Below are positions 35,047 through 43,849 of a DNA stretch of 64,000 bases, piece by piece. Below the pieces are notes generated by a model that saw only the letters and a list, made by a program, of their open reading frames with translations, searched no databases and was not told the origin of the DNA. Numbering within the stretch: position 1 is the stretch's first letter; each line of letters starts with the position of its first letter. The translations under genes were made by a program, and so were the position numbers. The stretch is from Acinetobacter guillouiae CIP 63.46 (GTDB taxonomy: Bacteria > Pseudomonadota > Gammaproteobacteria > Pseudomonadales > Moraxellaceae), in assembly GCF_000368145.1 (NCBI RefSeq), contig NZ_KB849283.1:2196324-2260323 (forward strand), given 5' to 3'.

Positions 35047-36096
35047 TCAATAATACTCATTGAGCAAAAATTCTTTTCTTAAATAATCATAATATGAATT
35101 TTCTATAATCTTATCTATATAGGTCATTTTATGAATATTTATTCTTTGCAAAATATTATTGTATTCAGCTGAGTTAAATTGATCATTTAATTTAAATTGC
35201 AATAAGTGAGGTAGAGTGTCATCTATAATCTCACATTGTTTGGATTTTAATCTACTTTTTATTAAAACATCATACATAATTTGAAAGAAAAAATAATGCG
35301 GAATATTATTTTGAGTTTTCCAGAAATTTAACAAAATATCTAAGCAAATCTGTAAAACCTCATTGTCTTTTTTTCCAACAATAAAGCTGTTTAAAACATT
35401 CACATTTTGCTCATCAGACCAATCAAAATAATCATGATTACGATCATACCAAAGTTGCTTTTCTGACGTATCACTATGCCTTTGGAACATAAAGTAATCT
35501 GCCTCTGATATTTCACTTTCAATTGGTGCTGTCAATAAAATTGTTGCATCCAACCAAATCCCACCATAAACATTCAGTAAAGCCAAGCGAATCAGGTCAG
35601 CAAAAAAAGCAGGTTTAAATTTTGGGTTCTTTCTTTTATCCAACACAAAATCTGGTAGATCCAAATAATCTACTATATTACTGTCATCAAGACGGATCAC
35701 TTGATAATCTGCCTTATGTCGATCTACAGAAGAAAAGCATAACTCAACAATATTTGGTAAGTCACTGTGGATACCTTGCCCCCAGTATTGCCAAATAATT
35801 TTCTGATCACTAAATTGCATTTTTCCTTTTAATTGAAATCGTTCCAGCTTATTCGAAAAATAATCATCAATAAATATATTCCAACATTTTCCAACATGTT
35901 TTTTTTGCAATTTATTGGCTTGAATACTTAGCTTTTTTCGGACACTTTTCGGAATAAATGTAAAATAAAAAATACGAAATGGGAATTTACTGAGTGTATC
36001 AATATTTTTTTTAAATTCTGCTTCTGAATTAAAAATACTTGATATATCACTCATACATAATCTCAACTTTTTTTTAAATTCTGCTTTATTTAACAT
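35047..36096 (-). CDS. Capsular polysaccharide synthesis glycosyltransferase (DXD type)
   Basis: A cytoplasmic GT-A glycosyltransferase of 349 residues. The Caps_synth-type pattern is visible: KIIWQYWGQG, LIRLALLNVYGGIWLDATILL (DXD-equivalent with G-G-x-W-x-D at about 180) and SFIVGKKDNEVL. Sugar donor and acceptor are unknown. It is the most downstream gene of the minus-strand glycan run. Gene ends of this run and the convergent acyltransferase lie 5 bp apart with no terminator between them. Weak Shine-Dalgarno. Confidence 0.75.
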   Translation of the reverse strand: MLNKAEFKKKLRLCMSDISSIFNSEAEFKKNIDTLSKFPFRIFYFTFIPKSVRKKLSIQANKLQKKHVGKCWNIFIDDYFSNKLERFQLKGKMQFSDQKIIWQYWGQGIHSDLPNIVELCFSSVDRHKADYQVIRLDDSNIVDYLDLPDFVLDKRKNPKFKPAFFADLIRLALLNVYGGIWLDATILLTAPIESEISEADYFMFQRHSDTSEKQLWYDRNHDYFDWSDEQNVNVLNSFIVGKKDNEVLQICLDILLNFWKTQNNIPHYFFFQIMYDVLIKSRLKSKQCEIIDDTLPHLLQFKLNDQFNSAEYNNILQRINIHKMTYIDKIIENSYYDYLRKEFLLNEYY

Positions 36097-36221
36097 CTAA
36101 AGTGTATTTAGATTTAAACATATTAAATTTTCATAAATACAATCAACTCCAATTTAATTTGAGTTATGAAATCATATTCATTTAATATTTTAAATTGATT
36201 ACTCTTAACTATAGGCTTAAA

Positions 36222-36989
36222 TCAATAAAATCCAATCTTACAAAATTTTATTCTTACTTGATACAAAAACCTCAAAATTTCACGTTTTAGCTTTTGCATA
36301 AAAGCGAGCTTTTGTTTACGTTTCTCTTTTCCCAATTGATTTTCTTTACGATCAATTTCAAGCTGACTTTCAAGTTCACTTTTACCGATTCTATCCGCTT
36401 GGGCCGATAATCCAGGTACCATTTGATAAACTAGTTCATCGCCATCATTTAAATAATTTTCAAACATTAAACGATCTAAAGGGACTTCAACATTCTTATC
36501 TTTTATATATTTTAAATAATTTCTAGCTCCTTCTAATGATAATATATATCCCGCAGTGCCCAAATGCTTTTCTTTTAATTCTCTCAATAACCTATTATTT
36601 TCCAATTTTATTTTATTCAGACTCATCAACACATATTCTTCAAACATTTCTAACTTAATAATATTAATTTTTTGGGGTATCCAGTCCAAGCTTTTAAGGA
36701 AACTATTAGCATTATTGCCTAAAAAAACATCATCTTCGAATATAGCGACATGTTTCATTCCTTTAGAAGCAACCATGTTCCATATTTCTACATGACTAAA
36801 GAAGCAAGCTTTTTCTCCAGCAGTTAAACCACTATTTATGAGTGAAACTTCATATTTTTCCTCCATTGAAGGAATCTGATTAGGCTGAATTGCATCAAAA
36901 AAATAAAATTCAATATTTTGGGCTTCAAACTCATTTATGATATGTAGTCTACGCTCTTTAGCAGTAGCTAAACTGATAACAAAATTCAT
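36222..36989 (-). CDS. Family 25 glycosyltransferase (LOS/capsule)
   Basis: GT25 enzymes add hexoses, typically beta-1,4-galactose, in LOS and capsule synthesis. The protein (about 255 residues) begins MNFVISLATAKERR, then FFDAIQP, a cysteine-containing GEKACFFSHVEIW and the metal-binding AIFEDDVFLG near residue 90, and GTAGYILS. The ATG at 36989 is preferred over one 18 nt upstream because it aligns with its paralogues and has GGA before it. It is one of four closely similar GT25 genes in the array (36222, 37492, 38383, 39169). The C-terminal basic tail (KRKQKLAFMQKLKREILRF) suggests membrane association. Confidence 0.85.
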   Translation of the reverse strand: MNFVISLATAKERRLHIINEFEAQNIEFYFFDAIQPNQIPSMEEKYEVSLINSGLTAGEKACFFSHVEIWNMVASKGMKHVAIFEDDVFLGNNANSFLKSLDWIPQKINIIKLEMFEEYVLMSLNKIKLENNRLLRELKEKHLGTAGYILSLEGARNYLKYIKDKNVEVPLDRLMFENYLNDGDELVYQMVPGLSAQADRIGKSELESQLEIDRKENQLGKEKRKQKLAFMQKLKREILRFLYQVRIKFCKIGFY

Positions 36990-37139
36990 ATATGATATCC
37001 GGAACAAGACATAGGTTAAAATAGAATCACTGATCTTACTGTTTAAAACTAAATTTGGTTTTATATCAATATTCCAAAATTTGAATAAAAATCATTTCTC
37101 AGATTATTTTGTTGAATAGTTAACCCATTTTTTCGCCTG

Positions 37140-37249
37140 AAAATCTAATTGAGTAGACTCAATCGAATCAAAAAACAAAATTTACATTTATTAGCAAACT
37201 TATTCAATATATGTTATCTACCTTCAAGTACTAATAACGATTTTTTCAT
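37140..37249 (-). pseudogene. Remnant of a GT25 gene (5' end)
   Basis: The minus strand from 37249 matches the start of the GT25 gene at 39948: MKK start, RTTATTAG, CTTGAA.GTAGA.AACATATATTGA and TTTTGATT-type blocks are shared. A deletion of about a dozen bases and an early stop (after 11 codons) break it. Upstream similarity continues to about 37330 and matches 39949-40025, including GACTATAAGCAATAGCT and CTTACATACTTT. This is a decayed duplicate of that gene with its leader. Confidence 0.7.
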
Positions 37250-37321
37250 AGATGTGAGACTATAAGCAATAGCTTCATTTTACTATTTTTGTCTTGTAAT
37301 CATCCTTACCTACATACTTTC

Positions 37322-37429
37322 CTAAGATTCTACTTTTTGTCTAGCTAAGAAAATATAGCGAATAAAACTGGAGCTAAAAAATCCCATTAAATCAAGGGCA
37401 AAAATCATATAAAAACCTCTTAGATTGCC
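37322..37429 (-). pseudogene. C-terminal remnant of an unidentified membrane protein
   Basis: An open frame of 35 codons with no start reads GNLRGFYMIFALDLMGFFSS, then SFIRYIFLARQKVES and a stop at 37322. It has the look of a real C-terminus: hydrophobic helix, then basic tail. Its stop codon falls at the same place relative to the GT25 leader block as the stop of the intact glycosyltransferase at 40023, so it is probably the end of a gene lost by recombination in the array. Parent gene not identified. Confidence 0.45.
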
Positions 37430-37491
37430 TCAAAATAATTCTAGACAAACACAGCTGGACAACGATTTTGATGCAACAACTTAAATCAGAT

Positions 37492-38286
37492 TCATTTAAA
37501 TTTTATAGATCGACATGCCGATAATTTGAAAATTTGATGAAACAATCGTAAAACTTCTCTCTGAATTTTACTGAGTATAGTCATTGCTTCTTTCTGCCGA
37601 TGTTGCTCAAGCCTGTCAGATTCATGCCGAATAGCACGCTCATTCTCTAAATGACTCGGAAAATTATCATATTTTTTATGTAAATAAAAATCTTGAACAC
37701 AAATTGCTGGCACCATTTGATAAGCTTTATACTTTGCATATTTCACATGACAACCAAATAATATGTGATCGACTGGAACTAACTCAGGCATATTACAAAT
37801 AGATGCCAGAAAATATTCTGCTGCTTCTCTTGATAAGATATAACCTGCTCCGCCGAGATGCTTCGCTTTAAGTTGATATAGTGCTCTATCATTGATTATC
37901 GCTTTTGGAAAAAATGAGAGATCCACTTTTTTATCAAAAGCTTCTAATTTTATAAGATGTATATTTTTAGGAATCCATGAAAAATTATCAATAAAATTTT
38001 GTAGATTTTCTCCAAAATGTACATCATCTTCAAAAATTGCCATATATTCTAAATCTTGTTCGACAATTTTTTTCCATAGTAATACGTGACTTAAAAGGCA
38101 AGCCACCTCACCCTGTGTTAAAAGACCTGTCCGTGTTAGTTCAACACCTACACTTTTCGCATTTTCTATAATCGTTGCAGGTGTAACTGCATCAAAAAAA
38201 CTAAATGATACTAAGTGCTTTTCAAACTCTGAATAAATATGCTGTCTTCTATCAAGAGCAGAATCTAAACTAATAACAAAATTCAC
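37492..38286 (-). CDS. Family 25 glycosyltransferase (GTG start)
   Basis: About 264 residues, with the same layout as the other GT25 paralogues: VNFVISLDSALDRRQH, FFDAVTP, GEVACLLSHVLLW, AIFEDDVHFG, the GGAGYILSREAAEYF acceptor region and a C-terminal basic helix (KIQREVLRLFHQ). Alignment with the paralogues puts the start at GTG 38286; the frame is open 45 nt further up to an ATG at 38331. Donor and acceptor sugars are unknown. It lies between a remnant region and the next intact copy. Confidence 0.8.
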   Translation of the reverse strand: MNFVISLDSALDRRQHIYSEFEKHLVSFSFFDAVTPATIIENAKSVGVELTRTGLLTQGEVACLLSHVLLWKKIVEQDLEYMAIFEDDVHFGENLQNFIDNFSWIPKNIHLIKLEAFDKKVDLSFFPKAIINDRALYQLKAKHLGGAGYILSREAAEYFLASICNMPELVPVDHILFGCHVKYAKYKAYQMVPAICVQDFYLHKKYDNFPSHLENERAIRHESDRLEQHRQKEAMTILSKIQREVLRLFHQIFKLSACRSIKFK

Positions 38287-38382
38287 TACAAAAACGATCT
38301 CTACGAACACAAAAAATTGATTATATAACAATTAAGCGATCATAAAACCACAGGACTACTCATTTAATTGATTTTAAATAAA

Positions 38383-39156
38383 TTAATCTTTAGAGCTTCT
38401 GGTAAATTCGAGTTTCGTTTTAAACGGAAGGTCGGCAAGTTGAATAAAAACCCGACTGACTTCTCTTAAAATTTTTTGCAGTCCTTTCGGCTTAAATACA
38501 ACTTGGTCTCGCCATTGGAGGCTTGTCGTAAATTTTTGCTCATTGGGATTGAGTATATAATCTTGAATACATAATGCAGGTACTAATTGGTAAACACCTG
38601 CGTTTCGTTCAGAAATATATTTTCTGAAGATCATTTGATCGACATGGTCAAAAACGTCTTGTTTTTTTAAGTATTCAACAAGCTCCATCGCGCCATTGTA
38701 AGATAAAATATAACCTGCAGCACCAAGATGGGCTTTTCTCAACCTTCTTAAAAAAAAGTTCTTATTATTAAAAACCTTAGTTCTATCTAGGTCCAAAAAC
38801 ACTTTGTCATAAGCTTTTTCAGTTTTCACAATATCATGACTTAACCAATTTGAATCTTTTAAAAACAATTCAGCATCTTGGCTGAGATGAATATCATCTT
38901 CAAAAATTGCGATTGCTGGGATTTTTTCATCGATTGCTTTTTGCCAGAGTGAAACATGACTCAATAAACATGCCAATTCATTTTGACTTAAATCATTTTT
39001 ACAAAGCGTCAAATTAATTTTTTCTGCTTGAGCTAGAATTGAATGTGGCTCAATAGCGTCAAAAAAAGAAAAAGGGATGTCTTTCTCTTCAAATTGCTCT
39101 CGAATATGTGCTCTACGGTCTTCTGCTGATTTTAAACTAATAACAAAACTTTTCAT
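38383..39156 (-). CDS. Family 25 glycosyltransferase
   Basis: The 257-residue GT25 protein starts MKSFVISLKSAEDRRAH after a GAG Shine-Dalgarno. It has FFDAIEP, NELACLLSHVSLW, the metal site AIFEDDIHLS and GAAGYILSYNGAMEL. The C-terminus again has a basic helix (LREVSRVFIQ). It follows the GT25 gene at 39169 with a 12-nt gap. Divergence between the paralogues in the central region (120-200) suggests different sugar specificities. Confidence 0.85.
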   Translation of the reverse strand: MKSFVISLKSAEDRRAHIREQFEEKDIPFSFFDAIEPHSILAQAEKINLTLCKNDLSQNELACLLSHVSLWQKAIDEKIPAIAIFEDDIHLSQDAELFLKDSNWLSHDIVKTEKAYDKVFLDLDRTKVFNNKNFFLRRLRKAHLGAAGYILSYNGAMELVEYLKKQDVFDHVDQMIFRKYISERNAGVYQLVPALCIQDYILNPNEQKFTTSLQWRDQVVFKPKGLQKILREVSRVFIQLADLPFKTKLEFTRSSKD

Positions 39157-39168
39157 AAATTACTCTAT

Positions 39169-39948
39169 TTATTTAAAACCTACCGACTTAAAAAATAGGA
39201 TACATTTTAGCTGATGTAATATGCGATAAAGCTCTAAAATAATTTTACCCACTCCCTTCTTTTTATTGTATTTCCTTCTTGTCAAACGCTCTTTATATAA
39301 ATGACTGGCAAACTTAACGCTATCTTTGCATGAATACAGGGTCACATCCTGAATACATAAAGCAGGTTTCATTTGGTAAACAGAAAAAATATTATCCGTG
39401 ATCACAGATTCAAACATTAAGTGATCTAATGCAATTAACTTATCTAATGTCTGAATGTAGCCCAGCAATGTCTTTGCGCCATCTAAAGACAATATATAGC
39501 CAGCAGTGCCCAGATTTTTACTCTTTAATTGAAAAATAGCTCTATTATTATGATCATTAAAAGCCTTCACTTTTTTGCCTAATGCAATTCTATGTGTAAA
39601 TTCCTCTAATTTAATAAGATGCCAACTTGGATCTATCCATTGACTATCAGAAAGAAATTCAGTTACATCCTCACCCAAATAAATATCGTCTTCAAATATC
39701 GCCATATACGGGGTATTGTCATCAACCATTTTCTTCCATAAATAGGCATGACTCATAAAGCAAGCAACTTCACCTTTTGTTAGAACTTGCTCATCAATGT
39801 TTAAATGCAGCGCTTGTGCGAAAATAGCAGCAGGTTCTGGAGTTAAAGCATCAAAAAAATCAAAATCTACATTTTTTTTACCAAACTCACTCAATATATG
39901 TTGTCTACGTTCAAGTGCTGTCGATAGGCTAATAACGATTTTTTTCAT
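39169..39948 (-). CDS. Family 25 glycosyltransferase
   Basis: The 259-residue GT25 protein starts MKKIVISLSTALERRQH. Motifs: FFDALTP, GEVACFMSHAYLW, AIFEDDIYLG, GTAGYILSLDGAK and the C-terminal helix ILELYRILHQ. It follows the capsular-type glycosyltransferase at 40023 by 74 bp. That leader is the block found again, decayed, at 37249-37330, so this gene or its ancestor was the source of the remnant. There is no obvious Shine-Dalgarno before the ATG. Confidence 0.85.
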   Translation of the reverse strand: MKKIVISLSTALERRQHILSEFGKKNVDFDFFDALTPEPAAIFAQALHLNIDEQVLTKGEVACFMSHAYLWKKMVDDNTPYMAIFEDDIYLGEDVTEFLSDSQWIDPSWHLIKLEEFTHRIALGKKVKAFNDHNNRAIFQLKSKNLGTAGYILSLDGAKTLLGYIQTLDKLIALDHLMFESVITDNIFSVYQMKPALCIQDVTLYSCKDSVKFASHLYKERLTRRKYNKKKGVGKIILELYRILHQLKCILFFKSVGFK

Positions 39949-40022
39949 AGGGATGTGACTATAAGCAATAGCTCTATTTTACTATTTTTTTGTCGTACTA
40001 GCATCCTCACTTACATACTTTG

Positions 40023-40937
40023 CTAAGAAATATCGAGGAAACTACCTTCGAAATACATTTTCTTTGAAAAGTAATGACTGAGTGTTTTTCGTTCTTTCCC
40101 TGCAAGTTTTAACAATCTAGGCGCTTCAACAGGAGGATAATTAATAGCAAAATCAATTAAAATTTTTTCTTTTACCCATTGATTTTTCACTTGATAAAAC
40201 AAAGCATTTTCATCGCAATTAATTAAAGTGATACTTGGAAAAGATCTCCTTAATATTTTTTGGCAAGCAACATAGGCCACTAAATATTCTAGATTACCAA
40301 TTCTTTGAAAAATATCTTTGCTGTTTTCTTGGGTATTTCGAATATTTTCTACATAGCGTTTGGGAGTTTGTTGAATTGCTACATATAATTCATCATACCA
40401 ATATTTAAAAAAAGCATTATTTTGAACAGTTGCCAACAACCAATTTTCCAATACTGGATAATCGATCTGCGTGGTATTTTTTTTACGATAATATGAAAAA
40501 CATTCTGTCTGATTTTTTTCCATCAACTCAGAAATCCAGTCTAGATTTTCATAGACAATAATACTGGCATCTAACCAAATCCCACCATGCCGATATAACA
40601 GATCAAATCTAAGTAAATCAGCCTTTTGTTGAGGTGTTGCATTCATTAACAAAGAAAAATCAATATCGCTATACTGGCTGACATTTTCGGGATTAAGTAC
40701 ACATACTTGATAAGATGGATTTTTTGCTTGAGTATTTTGAATACACTTTTCAACAAACTCAGGAAAGTCACCTTCCCAATACATCCATATCTTTTTAGGT
40801 AATTCAATGGGTGTAGCAATAGGATTAAAAATCAGTTGTCCTGCATAGTTATCAATTTTTTGATTGGTATGTCTAATTTTGTAATAGTACATCATATGAA
40901 ATTTAGCTAAATAAAATAATTTTTTAAAAATTTTCAT
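40023..40937 (-). CDS. Capsular polysaccharide synthesis glycosyltransferase (DXD type)
   Basis: About 304 residues. The Caps_synth pattern is clear: PKKIWMYWEGDFPEFV, LLRFDLLYRHGGIWLDASI with the metal-binding G-G-x-W-x-D, and EYLVAYVACQKIL. It resembles the gene at 35047 in architecture. The start at 40937 (MKIFKKLF) has GGA before it; an ATG 39 nt upstream is less likely. The N-terminal basic/aromatic stretch could bind the membrane. It sits within the GT25 array and is likely in the same glycan pathway. Confidence 0.78.
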   Translation of the reverse strand: MKIFKKLFYLAKFHMMYYYKIRHTNQKIDNYAGQLIFNPIATPIELPKKIWMYWEGDFPEFVEKCIQNTQAKNPSYQVCVLNPENVSQYSDIDFSLLMNATPQQKADLLRFDLLYRHGGIWLDASIIVYENLDWISELMEKNQTECFSYYRKKNTTQIDYPVLENWLLATVQNNAFFKYWYDELYVAIQQTPKRYVENIRNTQENSKDIFQRIGNLEYLVAYVACQKILRRSFPSITLINCDENALFYQVKNQWVKEKILIDFAINYPPVEAPRLLKLAGKERKTLSHYFSKKMYFEGSFLDIS

Positions 40938-41050
40938 ATAAAAAATCCAATATTTTTTACAAAAAAGCAGAACCAATAAAATTTAAACTATACAGTATTT
41001 AAAATATTCATTACTTCATTTACTACAACATCTACAACATCTTTGTACAC

Positions 41051-41809
41051 TTAAAAGTAAAGATGTTTAAATGCATACATCCGATCACGCCACATACGTT
41101 TTTGCTTCTTAAAACCATAAGAATGGTCACGATTTTCTTTCTCTTTACGAGATATTCCTTGGGTTGCAACTGTACCTAAAATATCACTATCCAAACCTGC
41201 TGGGCGAACAAAAGCAGGCCAAACACCTAATCCTTTTCCATTCTGACTCAACCAAGTTTGGAAAAAGATATCAACAGGCATGGCAATTGTTTTGCCTTGT
41301 GCAATAAACGCTTCAGCACCTTTACGTGACCAAATTAAGCCCAAGCCACGAATAGGAAAATAATAAGCATGCCACAATGAATAGTCACCTAACTGAGTAA
41401 TATCTTTGGCTAACTTTTTCTTCTTTGCCGCTAAATTTACCAGATACCAATCTAGCGCTTGATGGCGATCTAAATAAGCTAAAACTTGATCCATAGATTG
41501 TTTGAAATTAGCTGTAATTTTCATATCATCTTCTAAGACAACAAGATAATCCGCATCACTTGCTAAAAATTTCTGAGCGCAGCCATAATGACTGAGATAA
41601 CAACCCAGTTCTGAATTGAGCAAACGTCTTCCAAGAGTTTGCTGCGTCAACGCATCATCATAATCCTGAAAAGATGACAATTCTTTGCCACGTCCATCAT
41701 AAGCAGAAAAACGCTCAAACTCCCAGTTTACCGCCTGTAATTGTTCTGTTGCGCGAGCAAGCCGCTCATCACTACCATCTAAATTGATCAGATATGTTTT
41801 AACTTTCAT
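41051..41809 (-). CDS. Family 25 glycosyltransferase, divergent member
   Basis: The 252-residue GT25 protein begins MKVKTYLINLDGSDERL. It has the motifs RFSAYDGRGKEL, NSELGCYLSHYGCAQ, the metal site VVLEDDMKIT and RGLGLIWSRKGAEAF. It differs clearly from the four other GT25 proteins in the array and is closer to the classical LOS beta-galactosyltransferase type. AGGAAGCC precedes the ATG. It overlaps functionally with the Stealth-type gene just upstream (10-nt gap), so they are likely an operon. Confidence 0.85.
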   Translation of the reverse strand: MKVKTYLINLDGSDERLARATEQLQAVNWEFERFSAYDGRGKELSSFQDYDDALTQQTLGRRLLNSELGCYLSHYGCAQKFLASDADYLVVLEDDMKITANFKQSMDQVLAYLDRHQALDWYLVNLAAKKKKLAKDITQLGDYSLWHAYYFPIRGLGLIWSRKGAEAFIAQGKTIAMPVDIFFQTWLSQNGKGLGVWPAFVRPAGLDSDILGTVATQGISRKEKENRDHSYGFKKQKRMWRDRMYAFKHLYF

Positions 41810-41819
41810 GATTGGCTTC

Positions 41820-42806
41820 CTACGATAAAACTTTGGCTGAAATCACTGATTTAGGTAAATAGTCATATAATTTATCGATCATTTTACGACGTACCTGCGC
41901 AGCATTCTCAGAATTCAGTTGATCTAAACTTTGGATACAACCATATTTAATATTGTCTTGATTCAATGCGTCTACAAACGCAACTAAGCTTTCAGCATTT
42001 TTCAAATAAGCCAAAGCTAAATCAGGCTTTAAAACAGCTTCATTTTTTTGAATCTTTAAATGATTCATCAATGAAATCGGATTTAATTGTTCGACACTTC
42101 TAAATCTAAACTTAATCTGTGTTTCTAATAGGTCTGGATGACACAATAAATATTCACTTAAAATTTTACGATCGACACAGTGTGGATAATGATGGATTTC
42201 AAAAAACTCTTTAAATCCTAAAATATCAGCACCCAGCATTTGTGCTATCACATGACCGGGTTGAATCGGTTTATTAAAATTACGATTTAAAAATTGACGG
42301 TATTTCAGCTTGATCTTGTAACTAAAGCAACTTTTCCAGTGTCCATAGGTGACGATTTTATCGCACTCAAGAAAATCTTCAATTTGAGCAGGTGAATTAA
42401 AAAAGAAGTCATCATTTAAGTAGATAAAATAATCTGAAAGCCCGTTGATATTCCATAACATGCTTTCAATTGACCGAGTGTTAAACGTAGGTAGAAATTG
42501 CGTATAACCAGCAAAAATCTCACGATGATCAACGACACGAATTTTATTTGCATCACAAAGACCTTGCGCTACAAATTCATTTAAAAACTCAGGCTGCTGA
42601 TTATCTGTAACAATGAAAATATGACGGCAAAAAGGCACATACTTCAATATAGATGCAATGTTGTAATAGATCTCATCATTACTGGCAAAACGTGTATCGC
42701 TCACAGCATCTGAGGCATCACCACCTGTGAGATATTGCTGACGTTTACGTTTTAACTCAACATCATTGCCATCGACCCAAGCAATCACGATATCAAGGTT
42801 TTGCAT
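41820..42806 (-). CDS. Stealth-family sugar-phosphate transferase
   Basis: Stealth proteins transfer hexose-1-phosphate in capsule synthesis and are related to human GlcNAc-1-phosphotransferase. The 328-residue protein shows conserved region 1 (DIVIAWVDGND at the N-terminus), region 2 (TRFASNDEIYYNIASIL, then HIFIVTDNQQPEFL, and FIYLNDDFFF) and region 3 (FFEIHHYPHCVDRKIL). Such enzymes give phosphodiester-linked polymers. Its presence indicates that the glycan made here includes a sugar-phosphate linkage. Shine-Dalgarno GAGAAC is rather far from the ATG. Confidence 0.88.
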   Translation of the reverse strand: MQNLDIVIAWVDGNDVELKRKRQQYLTGGDASDAVSDTRFASNDEIYYNIASILKYVPFCRHIFIVTDNQQPEFLNEFVAQGLCDANKIRVVDHREIFAGYTQFLPTFNTRSIESMLWNINGLSDYFIYLNDDFFFNSPAQIEDFLECDKIVTYGHWKSCFSYKIKLKYRQFLNRNFNKPIQPGHVIAQMLGADILGFKEFFEIHHYPHCVDRKILSEYLLCHPDLLETQIKFRFRSVEQLNPISLMNHLKIQKNEAVLKPDLALAYLKNAESLVAFVDALNQDNIKYGCIQSLDQLNSENAAQVRRKMIDKLYDYLPKSVISAKVLS

Positions 42807-42844
42807 CTATATTGTTCTCAAATGTTCTAATCATCTAAATAAAG

Positions 42845-43612
42845 TTATTGCCAAGCGTCTTTAATCCAGTCTGAAGGCAACACATAGCGATACCATTTAC
42901 CCCCACCACCTGTTACGGCATCAGGTGGATTAATTTCCCCATGGAAAATAATGATTTTGGCATCTTGTGGCTTGACTGGTGGCTTAAAATAAGCAAGCGG
43001 TAACTTTTGCAAACAATGGTATTTATAACTCTTACACCAATCTTTTGGCCAGTAGCTGAGTTTCTGCTGCTGATCGACATACCAAGACAGATATTCTTGT
43101 TCATTTCGAAATTTATGACTAATTTCTTTAAAGTTTTCACGAAAATAAGGCAAGATGTCAGGAAAAGTGCCCAATTTAAAACGATAAACTGAACTATTGC
43201 CTGTCACACGCCAAGGACGTTTCCAGTCGTGAATAATGAGGAATTCACCTGGATAGCTAAAGAAGTCATCAATGTTGTCTACAATGACCACATCAAGATC
43301 TAAAAATAATAAATTACCTTTTAAACCATATAAATCAGGTTCAAAAGTCGATAACTTATTCCAACCACGTTCAGGGCTTCCTTCAGGCAATGCTAACGGC
43401 GGAATTGGAAAGCATTGAACCTCTGGATTAATACCTTCTGTACGGTCAGTCAAACACACCATTTGGAAATCAATTGTGGTATGTCGTTTGACCATGTTAT
43501 ATAGGCGATTGACATAATCAGCACCATATTTGCTGCCCCACTTCATACACAAAACGATATTCTGTTCTGATTCAACTAAATTCGACTGTAAATTTGATTC
43601 ATTGACCTGCAT
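42845..43612 (-). CDS. Glycosyltransferase, DXD type (GT8-like fold)
   Basis: The 255-residue protein has KGNLLFLDLDVVIVDNID with a DLD metal-binding motif near residue 105, WNKLSTFEPD before it, and FHGEINPPDA near the end. This matches small GT-A-fold transferases found in capsule and O-antigen loci. The first 22 residues are polar, and an alternative start at MKWGSKYGADY is possible. Shine-Dalgarno GGAAG precedes the ATG at 43612. It is the first gene of the minus-strand glycan run, divergent from ugd. Confidence 0.72.
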   Translation of the reverse strand: MQVNESNLQSNLVESEQNIVLCMKWGSKYGADYVNRLYNMVKRHTTIDFQMVCLTDRTEGINPEVQCFPIPPLALPEGSPERGWNKLSTFEPDLYGLKGNLLFLDLDVVIVDNIDDFFSYPGEFLIIHDWKRPWRVTGNSSVYRFKLGTFPDILPYFRENFKEISHKFRNEQEYLSWYVDQQQKLSYWPKDWCKSYKYHCLQKLPLAYFKPPVKPQDAKIIIFHGEINPPDAVTGGGGKWYRYVLPSDWIKDAWQ

Positions 43613-43849
43613 GCATCAATCTTCCACCTGAGCAATCCCTATATCATACCATTACCATCGCCAAGTTACTGTATTCGATTGCATATGCTGAACAATTTGT
43701 TTCATGAGAATATGCTATGATGCGTTAACAATTTACATTGATCATGATCATTTTAATTGTTCGATATTTTATTGAGCAATCTTTTTTGAATGAACGCTCT
43801 GTGAAATTGAATACAACTTTTGCAAGCACATTTTCTATATTAGGTTTTT

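Noticed and set aside
36556..36795. Plus-strand ORFs opposite the GT25 genes (also 37892-38089)
   Set aside because: Antisense frames of conserved GT25 sequence; no start signal.
43613..43849. Promoter for ugd (TATGAT near 43716)
   Set aside because: A good -10 is present but no -35 at proper spacing, so I do not call it.
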